DNA from: Spirochaetota bacterium | GTDB lineage: Bacteria; Spirochaetota; Spirochaetia; SPDA01; JAJSAL01 | Direction of reading: 5' to 3' | NCBI GenBank assembly: GCA_024274705.1 | Contig: JAJSAL010000141.1 | Location: 1 to 64,000, forward strand | DNA length: 64,000 nt | In this document: piece by piece, positions 8,046-16,192 of the stretch | Layout: the number at the start of each line of letters is the position of its first letter | Position numbering within the stretch: position 1 is the stretch's first letter | Notes under the pieces: generated by a model | Seen by the model: only the letters and a program-made list of their open reading frames with translations | Database searches by the model: none | Told to the model about the DNA's origin: nothing | Translations under genes and position numbers: made by a program

Positions 8046-8899
8046 AGGACAAGAAAATCCTCGATTGAACGGTAGAATGCCAGGTACACATCGATACTCT
8101 CTCTCGACAGTCCAATTGTCCGCTGCAGTTTTCTTTTTTTCCGGATTTTCCGGTGAAGGGTAAACCGGTTATTACCACGATCCAGCGCGGCCAGGGTGCC
8201 CATGGACATGAGTTCATCCAGCATACGCATGAACGATTCCAGTTCCTTCCTGGAATACCCTTCTATCGACACGAGGGTTTCCATGTCCCCGTACTGTGCG
8301 AGCCACAGGGATTCCGCTTCTATAGGATCCACTTCCCCCTCTTCCTGCAGGCTGCCTCGACGGAGAGGATCATGCCGTGTTTGGATCGACATGAAAATCC
8401 TCGAAAGGAGGGGATCATCCTCATACTCCATGGCGCAGATATCCCGCGTTGCGATTTCCGCCCTCCTGCCGGATACTTCGTACCCTTTCCGCCGGAGATT
8501 AACACCATAGAGGGCCAACGCTGCTCCCAGCAAAGTCAACCCGAGCTCATCCACCAGGGGAACCGGATCCGGGATGAACCAGTTCAGCAGTCCGAATACG
8601 CCGATGATAACCCCGGATGTAAAGAGATTTGAGCCCCTGCTCTTTTTCCGGTTCAGAACGATGTCTGTTTTCTCTTTAAAATTGTCCCTTACCTGTTCGA
8701 CTGCATCGGGATCCAGGCCGGTATACCCCTTAATCCGGGCGGGGTATTCGATGATAAGTTTTTTTATACCCCGTTCCAGTCCTTTGGGGTACACAACGAT
8801 GAAATCTTCCGTTCCCGGACCCTTCGGGAGAAGATACAAGGTATATTTCCCTCCATGACGGTCACCTGGTTTTTCAAGATGCATCACTTTATATTTCAT
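8042..8899 (-). CDS. Hypothetical membrane protein with two transmembrane helices
   Basis: A 285-residue protein of unknown function. The N-terminal 80 residues are alpha/beta and charged. Two hydrophobic helices follow near residues 95-112 (LFTSGVIIGVFGLLNWFI) and 118-135 (VDELGLTLLGAALALYGV), forming a hairpin. The C-terminal 140 residues are soluble and helical, with a very basic end (RKIRKKRKLQR). I chose the ATG at 8899. An in-frame GTG lies eight codons earlier, but the promoter at 8911-8939 would start transcription about five bases before this ATG, so the mRNA would be nearly leaderless. The gene heads an operon with the 29-residue membrane protein and the nuclease remnant. No family recognised. 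Confidence 0.7.
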   Translation of the reverse strand: MKYKVMHLEKPGDRHGGKYTLYLLPKGPGTEDFIVVYPKGLERGIKKLIIEYPARIKGYTGLDPDAVEQVRDNFKEKTDIVLNRKKSRGSNLFTSGVIIGVFGLLNWFIPDPVPLVDELGLTLLGAALALYGVNLRRKGYEVSGRRAEIATRDICAMEYEDDPLLSRIFMSIQTRHDPLRRGSLQEEGEVDPIEAESLWLAQYGDMETLVSIEGYSRKELESFMRMLDELMSMGTLAALDRGNNRFTLHRKIRKKRKLQRTIGLSRESIDVYLAFYRSIEDFLVL

Positions 8900-8910
8900 G
8901 ATATACAGGT

Positions 8911-8939
8911 ATTGTACCTGCACTGTTCTGTATTTGCAA
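8911..8939 (-). promoter_or_regulatory. Promoter of the two-helix membrane protein gene
   Basis: Minus-strand -35 box TTGCAA at 8934-8939, a 17-base spacer, and -10 box TACAAT at 8911-8916. The predicted start near 8904 leaves about five bases before the ATG at 8899, with no room for a ribosome binding site. Confidence 0.5.
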
Positions 8940-8959
8940 TCTTAAGTGCATAATCCGGT

Positions 8960-8987
8960 TAGACATTTCCCGGGAAATGGTTATAAT
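8960..8987 (+). promoter_or_regulatory. Promoter with a perfect palindromic operator in its spacer
   Basis: Plus-strand -35 box TAGACA at 8960-8965, a 16-base spacer and a perfect -10 box TATAAT at 8982-8987, serving the outer-membrane protein gene at 9010. The sequence CATTTCCCGGGAAATG at 8964-8979 is a perfect 16-base palindrome filling the spacer. This is the position where a dimeric repressor (or a MerR-type activator) would act. The binding protein is unknown. Confidence 0.6.
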
Positions 8988-9009
8988 TGCCGTTAAGAGG
9001 GAGAGATCG

Positions 9010-10200
9010 ATGTTACGAAAATCCGTACTTTGCATCATGCTGTTCGTTATTTTCTGCGGTTTACAAGTGCAGGCAGAAGAAAAGAACAGTGATTTCTACT
9101 GGAAGCTCGCAGGAGTGCGATGGTATTTCCTCTGGGGCCTGGACCTGCTGCCCACAGGTGCGGATATTACTCTGGGGTACAAAGGGTTCCGGTTCCTTCC
9201 CGAGAGAGATACGCTGCTGCAGGTAACTGCAGGGGGCGGTTATGAGAGCTTTAATCTGTATAGATACGCCGACGGGAGTCCGGCGCTGCCGAACTCCCAA
9301 TTCGATAAGATGGAATTCAATGCCTGGATTTTCAAATGGGAACCCGGAATCCGTCAGGGATTTCTCTGGAACCGGAAACAGGGCAGAAACCTCCTGGAAG
9401 GGTTCCTCTTCTACCGGGGAAGATACGATATGTACCGGGACGGCCGGGTGATATGGGGTACACCGGTTGCAGAGGCACAGCAGATAGTTCAGGAACACAC
9501 AGACTACCAGGCTGCCCTTGTATTCGTCGACAGTGAAGGGGTGTGGAGTAATTCCCTGTTTACCGGGATCTCCCTTAACTTGATGGATGAAAACAAGAAT
9601 CACCAGACAAAACAAGGATTTTACGGTGAGCTATCCCTGGAGTGGGATCCCTACCTCCCTGATACGGCATGGAAAACCGATGTGGACTTTCTTCGGTTTA
9701 GCGGCACCCTGAAAGGGTTCTATACACTCTTCGACGCAGCTCCTGACCGGGAGAAAAACCTCTTCAGCGTATATGCAGGCGATCAGTTTATAGTAGATTA
9801 CGCAGTGGGACATAACATTCCCATGTTCGTTATGCAGTCCTTCGGGGGAACCAGGCCGCGAAACGGGTTAGGCAGAACCTTACGGGGATTCGAAGAATAT
9901 ACCTATGATACCCGGTTCAAACTGGTCAATAATATGGAAATCAGGGTGAATCTCCCTGCCCTTCGCCTCAAAAGCGCTGTTCCGGGAGTGGTTTCTTATT
10001 TCGATTCAGGATACTACAGTAATTATTTCGGAGATCCGGGAGTGCTGAAATCCGGTTTCCTCTGTTCCACCGGATTCGGGGTTTACCTCAATTTGTTAGG
10101 TGTCGATTACCTGAGAATTTACCTCCACTTTCCTCTGGTGGGGGAACGGGTGGACGGCAAGAAGATGACGGTAGACGTCAATCTGGGTCTTCATTTTTAA
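9010..10200 (+). CDS. Outer-membrane beta-barrel protein (Omp85/surface-antigen-like barrel)
   Basis: A 396-residue exported protein. The start at 9010 has GAGGGAGAG upstream and opens a clear signal peptide (MLRKSVLCIMLFVIFCGLQV, cut after QA). The mature chain is a series of amphipathic strands rich in aromatic residues, ending in LGLHF with the C-terminal phenylalanine used by the barrel assembly machinery. The stretch GGTRPRNGLGRTLRGFEEY resembles the barrel motif of Omp85/D15 surface antigens, but there are no POTRA repeats before it. Its role is probably as a pore or surface protein. The promoter upstream carries a perfect palindrome. The gene is convergent with the degenerate HtrA gene and the ends overlap by 23 bases. 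Confidence 0.75.
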   Translation: MLRKSVLCIMLFVIFCGLQVQAEEKNSDFYWKLAGVRWYFLWGLDLLPTGADITLGYKGFRFLPERDTLLQVTAGGGYESFNLYRYADGSPALPNSQFDKMEFNAWIFKWEPGIRQGFLWNRKQGRNLLEGFLFYRGRYDMYRDGRVIWGTPVAEAQQIVQEHTDYQAALVFVDSEGVWSNSLFTGISLNLMDENKNHQTKQGFYGELSLEWDPYLPDTAWKTDVDFLRFSGTLKGFYTLFDAAPDREKNLFSVYAGDQFIVDYAVGHNIPMFVMQSFGGTRPRNGLGRTLRGFEEYTYDTRFKLVNNMEIRVNLPALRLKSAVPGVVSYFDSGYYSNYFGDPGVLKSGFLCSTGFGVYLNLLGVDYLRIYLHFPLVGERVDGKKMTVDVNLGLHF

Positions 10201-11689
10201 CTTCCCATCCTTCCAAAGGAAGGTATTCCGCCGCCTGGATGGAATAGCGGTTTAATAGAGCTTCGTTCACCTCGTTTACTCTCTGCCTGCGTAACACCGC
10301 GCTAGTGTGTCCGGCAAATTTAAATACCGTGTACGGTTCCCCGGAAGAATCGATAAGATACTTCGCGTGACGCAAATCTTTTACCGGAATACCATCGACA
10401 GTAAGGAGGACCAGGTTCCTTAAGGTGTGATATCCCACATTCACAGGATCGGGAAACACTTTGCAGAGAATGACTATACTCCTCCGCTCATCATCGGGAT
10501 ATGCTTCCATGGTGTCATACAAGTGAAGAAACCTGATATCCACATCCTGTCTCCAGGAACGGCCGTAGGATGTCAGATAATCTCTCGTCAATTCCTGGAA
10601 CAGCAGTCCTCCCCACACAAAATAGCCCGGCTGAACATCACTGCTGTTCGGAGGGATAAGGAACATCTCCCGCTGTATTGCCTTGAGAGAAAAACGTATC
10701 TCCTGTTTCACTCCGTTTCTCGCTACGAGACATTTGACCGTGTCCCCTTCCTGATGGCGGAGAAACACGGCAGCCGAATAGTGCAGTTTGCCATACTCCG
10801 GAAAGGTGATAGTCCCCAGATCATCGATATCGTATCCATCGATTTTCAGGAGAACATCCCCCTGCCGCAGCACATCACTGCCGCTGGAATACGGAGGAAT
10901 TCTGGAGATATAGATCCCTTCGTCCGATTCCTTAAGACCGAGGAACCGCTTCAAGTGAACATCTCCCTTCAGAGGAGCATATTCCAGCCAGAAAAAAGGT
11001 ATGCCTTGATAAAGACCATCCTCGAGATCCCTTAAAAGGCGAATGATACTGTCCGCTGCAATAATCTCAACCGAGCCGTCGGACTGGACCGGGTTTGAGA
11101 TAATGCCCGCCAGGTTCCCTTCACCGTCGAACACTGGCTCGCTCCTGCCGCTCCCGGAGTGATCCGTGGTCATCCGGTGACACAGGGTAAGACCGTTGTT
11201 CCTGTAGGATTTTACGTAGGTCCGCAGATATTCCGCGTTATACGTTCTCAGTTCGCCCCCGTTCTCCCAGACAGCGGAGGTAAGAGGTTTCTGTGGAATT
11301 CCGGACAGTGAAAATGCCACCGGATCAAGATCCTGAAAAAACCCCGGATCTTCCACTTCCAGGAGAGCCAGATTGGTATTGTAATCTTTCAGAAAAACCC
11401 GGGCCATGGTTTTCTGTATCTCTCCCCCTTTCGACACCTGGATGAGCAGATGGTCCGCCAGGGGGTATGCTTCCGTAAGAATGCGGTTTCCCGGTACAAC
11501 CGTACCGGAAATAACATCCGTCTTGGGAGAGAACTTCTGCCAGGGCGCACGCTGGTCCCAGGACTGCCTGGTCACATGGACCTGTACGACATGATCCGCA
11601 TACCCTGTTTCCCCCCAGACCGGACCAATGACAGTACAAAACATGATGAGCATAACAAAGAAGGTTTCTCTCACTTTTTCCGGGATCAT
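10178..11689 (-). CDS. HtrA/trypsin-like paralogue with lost catalytic residues (probable pseudoprotease), PDZ-containing
   Basis: A 503-residue exported protein with a signal sequence (about residues 8-26), a trypsin-like domain and two PDZ-like regions (near residues 240-340 and 400-490). It is collinear with the active-looking protease encoded just upstream. The catalytic histidine position reads ILTEAYPLADH, with tyrosine at residue 75 where the paralogue has TNAHVV. The aspartate position reads NTNLALLEVED, with asparagine at 106. The serine region is GRSEPVFD near 181-188 and not GNSGGP. Two triad residues are therefore clearly gone. The start codon shares one base with the stop of the upstream gene (TGATG), so the pair is translationally coupled. 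A regulatory or substrate-binding partner of the active protease is the simplest reading. Confidence 0.8.
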   Translation of the reverse strand: MIPEKVRETFFVMLIMFCTVIGPVWGETGYADHVVQVHVTRQSWDQRAPWQKFSPKTDVISGTVVPGNRILTEAYPLADHLLIQVSKGGEIQKTMARVFLKDYNTNLALLEVEDPGFFQDLDPVAFSLSGIPQKPLTSAVWENGGELRTYNAEYLRTYVKSYRNNGLTLCHRMTTDHSGSGRSEPVFDGEGNLAGIISNPVQSDGSVEIIAADSIIRLLRDLEDGLYQGIPFFWLEYAPLKGDVHLKRFLGLKESDEGIYISRIPPYSSGSDVLRQGDVLLKIDGYDIDDLGTITFPEYGKLHYSAAVFLRHQEGDTVKCLVARNGVKQEIRFSLKAIQREMFLIPPNSSDVQPGYFVWGGLLFQELTRDYLTSYGRSWRQDVDIRFLHLYDTMEAYPDDERRSIVILCKVFPDPVNVGYHTLRNLVLLTVDGIPVKDLRHAKYLIDSSGEPYTVFKFAGHTSAVLRRQRVNEVNEALLNRYSIQAAEYLPLEGWEVKNEDPD

Positions 11690-13185
11690 CAGTTAAGCTC
11701 CCGGTCGGAAGCAATCCCGTACTGTTTCAGAATATCTGCATGGGTCCTCTCCGCCTCTTCCGCATCCAGTACGATCGGCCTGGGGGAGTTATCCAGGGTG
11801 ATCACCGTGTAGCCCTCTACCGGGTGTTCCACAGCCTTAAGAACATCCTCCAGGCGGTGGATAGGAATCCCGTTTACCGTATCCACCACTCCATCCACTT
11901 CATTTGCCATGTACAGGTTGACACTGCCCGGGAGGATCTTGTTTATGACAACGAACTCTTCACGTTCCGGAAAGATATTGTCGCTCACGTTGTCATTGAA
12001 GTAATAGAGGAGAAGGGGATCTGCTTTGTCCCACCACTCATCCCACATGTTGAGATACTCCAGGCTGAGACGCTGAAATACAATGCCCCCATAAATCAGG
12101 TATCGCGGTTTTTTTTCGAATTCATAGTAGTTCGGTATACGCAGGGAAAACGTGAAAAGGGGAACCTGAACACTCTTCTTCCCGCCTTTTCTCAAAAGGG
12201 TGATAACAACGGAGTCGCCTACCTGTTTGTCATCGATGAGGTAGGTGAACATGATCCTGCCGTTTTCAAACATGATGCTGCCGTCATTGCCGATGGGTGT
12301 CCCCTCCACCTCGAGTATGGCATCCCCGGGACGAATATAGCCGTCTGCACTTGACCCGGGAAGGATATTCTTTACCAGCACACCTGTCTGTCCCCGGGTC
12401 ATCCCCAGGTACCCACGATAATCCGGGTTTTCCAAATTGGCCCAGGCCACCCCCAGGTCCGGAAAACCGTCAAAGGTTCCGTCAGAAACATCATCGAGAA
12501 AGTGATTCACAATTTGAGAAGGAATCATATACCCGATATTCTCCGCCCCGCTCAACCCCTGGACAGCGATACCTACAATCCTTCCGTTCTGTACTACCGG
12601 ACCTCCGCTGTTTCCCGGGTTTATAGCTGCATCGGTCTGGACCTGGATAAAAGCCGATTTCCACTGATGAATGTACGTTTCAATTTCGATCCTGGAAACG
12701 ACACCCTTGGTAATGGATATCCGTTCTCCTCCTAACGGGTACCCAAAGGTTGTCACGACACTGTTCAGGTCCGGTACCTTTTCTTCAAATTCGAGCCAGG
12801 TGGTGCCGATATAAAAAGCCGGATCTTTCACCATGAGGAGTGCAAGATCACACTCATGACCGACGTAAAGTATCTCCGCTTCATAGGGTTTCGGATCGTT
12901 CTCCTTAAGAACGGTGAGGTACCTGCTGTTGGAAACAACATGGGCATTGGTGATAATAGTACCGTCTTTCAGAACGGCCCCGGAACCGGAAAAGGTCTCA
13001 AAATCCTCCATCTCCCAGGGGCGATAGAGATTAGGCGACTGGGATACATTGACGATCTTCACAGTCGCAGTTCGGGAAGCTATGGTCCTGCGGTTAAGCT
13101 GCCTGGAAGCATCGGTGGACACACAGGCAACAGCAAAAATAATAATCACCGGGAGAAGAAGGACAATGCGTCCAGCTGCTTTCAT
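11689..13185 (-). CDS. HtrA/DegP-like serine protease, lipoprotein, with PDZ domains
   Basis: A 498-residue S1C-type serine protease. The N-terminus is a lipoprotein signal ending in AVAC with the lipid-bearing cysteine at residue 21, so it is probably anchored to a membrane facing the periplasm. The triad is intact: His82 in TNAHVV, Asp113 in ECDLALL and Ser193 in NPGNSGGPVV. PDZ-like regions follow near residues 240-330 and 400-480 (GVLVKNILPGSSADGYIRPG is a typical PDZ stretch). The role is quality control or regulated proteolysis of envelope proteins. It is first of a coupled pair with the degenerate paralogue; a single gene of this type with two different partners suggests a heteromeric complex. 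Confidence 0.85.
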   Translation of the reverse strand: MKAAGRIVLLLPVIIIFAVACVSTDASRQLNRRTIASRTATVKIVNVSQSPNLYRPWEMEDFETFSGSGAVLKDGTIITNAHVVSNSRYLTVLKENDPKPYEAEILYVGHECDLALLMVKDPAFYIGTTWLEFEEKVPDLNSVVTTFGYPLGGERISITKGVVSRIEIETYIHQWKSAFIQVQTDAAINPGNSGGPVVQNGRIVGIAVQGLSGAENIGYMIPSQIVNHFLDDVSDGTFDGFPDLGVAWANLENPDYRGYLGMTRGQTGVLVKNILPGSSADGYIRPGDAILEVEGTPIGNDGSIMFENGRIMFTYLIDDKQVGDSVVITLLRKGGKKSVQVPLFTFSLRIPNYYEFEKKPRYLIYGGIVFQRLSLEYLNMWDEWWDKADPLLLYYFNDNVSDNIFPEREEFVVINKILPGSVNLYMANEVDGVVDTVNGIPIHRLEDVLKAVEHPVEGYTVITLDNSPRPIVLDAEEAERTHADILKQYGIASDRELN

Positions 13186-13247
13186 CGTAAAGTCAATCTA
13201 CCAGAGTTTACCCGTTAGCAAAACCCCATGGCCGGGCAGGGAGAAGT

Positions 13248-14912
13248 TCAGAAAAGGGTGAATGTCGAATTGAACCGGACTTCGAAAAACGGATAGTCAT
13301 TACCGGGAATGTGCGATGCATTCCTGCGACTTCCAGTGGACAGATCGAGAGAACACTTAAGCCAGGAGCGTACGTTTATATCCCCCCCCAAACCCACAAT
13401 ATGGGAAATAACAGGAGTACCTGTCGGAGTTTCCAGGTCCTCGTTGAGCCGTTCCACAAAATCACTTTCAGGATCCAGGGGGTCCAGGTAAATTCTCCCT
13501 TTCCGGCGATATTCATAATTGAGTCTGACATCGATGGAAGAGTACCTGCTCCAAGAAAGCTGAAGGAATAATGACTCAACATCAGGCCCAAGAAAATACC
13601 CGGTAGGAAAATCGAGAATCTGATTGTGCCCTGAAGCGGGGGAGAGGAATTTTTTCCTGGAAGTGAATATCGAATAAGGCTGCCATCGGTTGTATACCCA
13701 GGGATCAATATGGACCCATTCAAGCCTGGCATCCAGGGCCCCACCGCCCAGTGCATGGACGAACTGGATGCCCGCCATAGAGCCAAATGAATCGGGAGGG
13801 GAAATTTCACTCTCATAAGCGTGTCTGATATCCTCTATCATGAACTCGCCGTACAGCATCACCTTGCGAAGAGGAACAACGGCTATATCTAAGCCGATAT
13901 TCACATTCGAATAATTTTCCCCGTACACGTTGTGGAAGAACATCATCGGTGTCAGTTCGGCTAACTCCGGTACCCGGCCTCCGACGACGATGGTTTCCGT
14001 AAGACCGATATTAACACGGTTGAAAAGCCGGAACTCTATACGGTGTCCTGCCAGTGTCTTATATTGGTCTGTATTCTGTTTCCGGAAACTGATGGCTCCG
14101 GTATTACTCCGTTCCGACTGTAGAATGTATTCATCGGCTGTCAGATAGCTTTCCAGGGAGGCATAAACGAGGGAATACTTGAAATTCGGAAGATGGAGTG
14201 AGGAGCTTATCATATCGTAGTACGGCGGGCTGTCTGACAGAACGAGGGACCCCCGGTATCCCGGTCCCCACCGGATTCTGTCCCGGCCTATGAGGATGTC
14301 AGCATATTCATTTCCGATAATGACATACCCTCTTGTGGGAAAATTGAAATCGAATTCCTGTAAGACTACTTCTCCCAGCGGCAGGTTAGTGAATTCAGAA
14401 GGTGTATGGCTGGAAAAGAAATCCCTCCTCAAATCAAAATACATCTTTCCCATAACGTGGGAGGTTCCGCCGGAAAAGCCCAGGCCTAGAAGAGGCGCTT
14501 CCTCTATTGATTTGCGGTAATACAAGTATTTATCGAATTCGGACATTTCATGGCTTAGGTATTGAAGCATTACATTGCTGTCCAGAAGCGGTTTGATAAA
14601 AACTTTTTTAGATTCCTGGTTTTTCAGTAATCCCCGGATGTCATGAAAAACCTGGTTGTAATATCCGGGCAGTTTTTTCGAATTCCGATCCAGCCTTTGT
14701 AATTCCTTTAAATAGTGATAATTTGAAAAAGGACGGGAAAAAAAAGACGGCACCTTCCCGGTTTCGATAAGCGCGGAATCGAGGACCTGCATTTCGGGAC
14801 TCCCGATGCCGAAATGATCAAGGGTCTGGGCACCGGTATTTGAAGCAAATAGAAGGAACAGAAAATTCAAAAAGAGAAACCTTGAGGACCTTTTCGAAAC
14901 GAACGGTCTCAT
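13248..14912 (-). CDS. Wzi-like outer-membrane capsule assembly protein
   Basis: A 554-residue exported protein with signal peptide (residues about 9-29, ending GAQ) and a long run of amphipathic strands ending in FTLF. The stretch GRDRIRWGPGYRGSLVLSDS followed by PPYYDMISSS is the family signature I associate with capsule assembly protein Wzi (PF14052-type), an 18-stranded barrel that holds surface polysaccharide. The N-terminal 100 residues are helical, as in this family. No capsule synthesis genes are in the window. The promoter at 14919-14948 would start the mRNA exactly at the ATG, and no ribosome binding site is present, so the transcript is probably leaderless. Confidence 0.75.
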   Translation of the reverse strand: MRPFVSKRSSRFLFLNFLFLLFASNTGAQTLDHFGIGSPEMQVLDSALIETGKVPSFFSRPFSNYHYLKELQRLDRNSKKLPGYYNQVFHDIRGLLKNQESKKVFIKPLLDSNVMLQYLSHEMSEFDKYLYYRKSIEEAPLLGLGFSGGTSHVMGKMYFDLRRDFFSSHTPSEFTNLPLGEVVLQEFDFNFPTRGYVIIGNEYADILIGRDRIRWGPGYRGSLVLSDSPPYYDMISSSLHLPNFKYSLVYASLESYLTADEYILQSERSNTGAISFRKQNTDQYKTLAGHRIEFRLFNRVNIGLTETIVVGGRVPELAELTPMMFFHNVYGENYSNVNIGLDIAVVPLRKVMLYGEFMIEDIRHAYESEISPPDSFGSMAGIQFVHALGGGALDARLEWVHIDPWVYNRWQPYSIFTSRKKFLSPASGHNQILDFPTGYFLGPDVESLFLQLSWSRYSSIDVRLNYEYRRKGRIYLDPLDPESDFVERLNEDLETPTGTPVISHIVGLGGDINVRSWLKCSLDLSTGSRRNASHIPGNDYPFFEVRFNSTFTLF

Positions 14913-14918
14913 AGGAAT

Positions 14919-14948
14919 AGTATAATCGATACAGAAGATTACTGTCGA
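14919..14948 (-). promoter_or_regulatory. Leaderless-type promoter of the Wzi-like gene
   Basis: Minus-strand -35 box TCGACA at 14943-14948, 18-base spacer, -10 box TATACT at 14919-14924, then only six bases (attcct) before the ATG at 14912. Each hexamer matches five of six consensus bases. Confidence 0.6.
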
Positions 14949-15021
14949 TACTTGCAGAGCCGACGCAGTTCGACACCCATAGACAATAAAACCCCAAAGC
15001 CTGTGGCACCAGTGTTTTTAT

Positions 15022-15092
15022 AGCGAGCGAGGGGAGTCGAACCCCCGTCTCAAGCTTGGGAAGCTTGGGTAATACCGTTATACGACGCTCGC
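15022..15092 (-). tRNA. tRNA-Gly (anticodon CCC)
   Basis: The minus strand folds into a complete cloverleaf of 71 bases without encoded CCA. The acceptor stem GCGAGCG pairs with CGCTCGC, the anticodon stem CAAGC pairs with GCTTG around the loop TTCCCAA (anticodon CCC), and the T arm carries GGTTCGACTCC. The discriminator is U, as is usual for bacterial tRNA-Gly. It stands alone between the Wzi-like gene and the PASTA-fmt-def block. Confidence 0.93.
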
Positions 15093-15148
15093 AGCTGAAA
15101 GAACTATATCAAAGGGAAATACTGTTGTCAATTAACCCGGTTATTCCG

Positions 15149-16192
15149 TTACTCCTCGATATCCACCGGCCGGACGGTGTAACGGATAATCTCTTCATCG
15201 AACACGGAAAGGATGAGGAGGGTATTCTCTTCTTCCAGGTAGGGTATGGCGATAACACCGCCGGGATGGTTCATGGTAAAGATTTCCCGTTTTTCTCCCT
15301 GCAGACTTACCGCCTCCAGCCGCATTTCCACAGGCAGCGGATAGTCCGGCAATGTCCTTCTCAGGATTCCAAAGGCGTATCCATCAGGAATGTCCTCAGG
15401 GTCGGTCATGGTAAGCTGGATAAGGGTCCCTTTCGGAACAGAACTTCCTTCTGCCGGTGACTGGGCGACGATTGTTCCGGGCTCTTCATGCCCAACCGCT
15501 TTCCTGCTCAGGAACACAAAGGGAAGATCAAATGCTGTCAAGTGGTTCAGAGTGGTGAGGAAGTTCAGACCAACATATTTTTCTACGGTAATGAATTCCT
15601 CTTCCGAACCCCTGCTGACCACGAGTTCCAGGTCCACCGTTCCCGAAAGCGGGGTATCCGGCAGAGGTTTCTGCTCCAGGATTGTACCTGCCGGAGCCTC
15701 ATCAAATATCCGGATAATCGGCCGTTTTATCCTGATGAGGGGTCCGTAGGTGGTAAAGAGTGTCTGCAGATGGAGTTCCAGGTCCGGGAGCTTCCATCCT
15801 ATGTAATTCTCCACACGGTCGAGAATCGCGCCCCGTGATACCTTAAGAGTGATTTTTCTGCCGGCTTTTACCAGGGTGCCTGCTTCCGGTTCCTGTCCTA
15901 AGACCGTTCCCTTATCTTCCGGGTTGGATGAATAATGAAGCTGTACACGTACGTTCAGCTCCTTCTCCTGCATTTCGATGATCGCGTTTTCCAGTTCCAT
16001 CCCCCGTACTTCCGGGACCATGGTCTGTTCGGCTCCCCGGATAAGAATAAAAAAGGATACCACTCCGGCAAGCACCATGAGAGCAATAATGCCAAAGGTG
16101 ATAAAAACCACTGTACGAAGGTAGGTAGAATCCGATTCATGGTTCCGCACGTTCTTAAGAGGACCTAACGTCTGCTTTCTTTTACCAATCAT
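15149..16192 (-). CDS. Membrane-anchored PASTA-domain protein
   Basis: A 347-residue protein with a short cytoplasmic N-terminus, one transmembrane helix near residues 28-52 (VVFITFGIIALMVLAGVVSF) and three PASTA repeats outside (about 57-125, 128-197 and 202-262, each ending in a K/V-x-L-x-V-S-R-G or similar strand). PASTA domains bind peptidoglycan fragments. Here no kinase or transpeptidase domain is attached, so it may be a sensor or scaffold for cell-wall synthesis. The start overlaps the fmt stop by four bases, making it the last gene of a def-fmt-PASTA operon. I recall the same order in treponemes, which supports spirochaete origin. Confidence 0.85.
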   Translation of the reverse strand: MIGKRKQTLGPLKNVRNHESDSTYLRTVVFITFGIIALMVLAGVVSFFILIRGAEQTMVPEVRGMELENAIIEMQEKELNVRVQLHYSSNPEDKGTVLGQEPEAGTLVKAGRKITLKVSRGAILDRVENYIGWKLPDLELHLQTLFTTYGPLIRIKRPIIRIFDEAPAGTILEQKPLPDTPLSGTVDLELVVSRGSEEEFITVEKYVGLNFLTTLNHLTAFDLPFVFLSRKAVGHEEPGTIVAQSPAEGSSVPKGTLIQLTMTDPEDIPDGYAFGILRRTLPDYPLPVEMRLEAVSLQGEKREIFTMNHPGGVIAIPYLEEENTLLILSVFDEEIIRYTVRPVDIEE

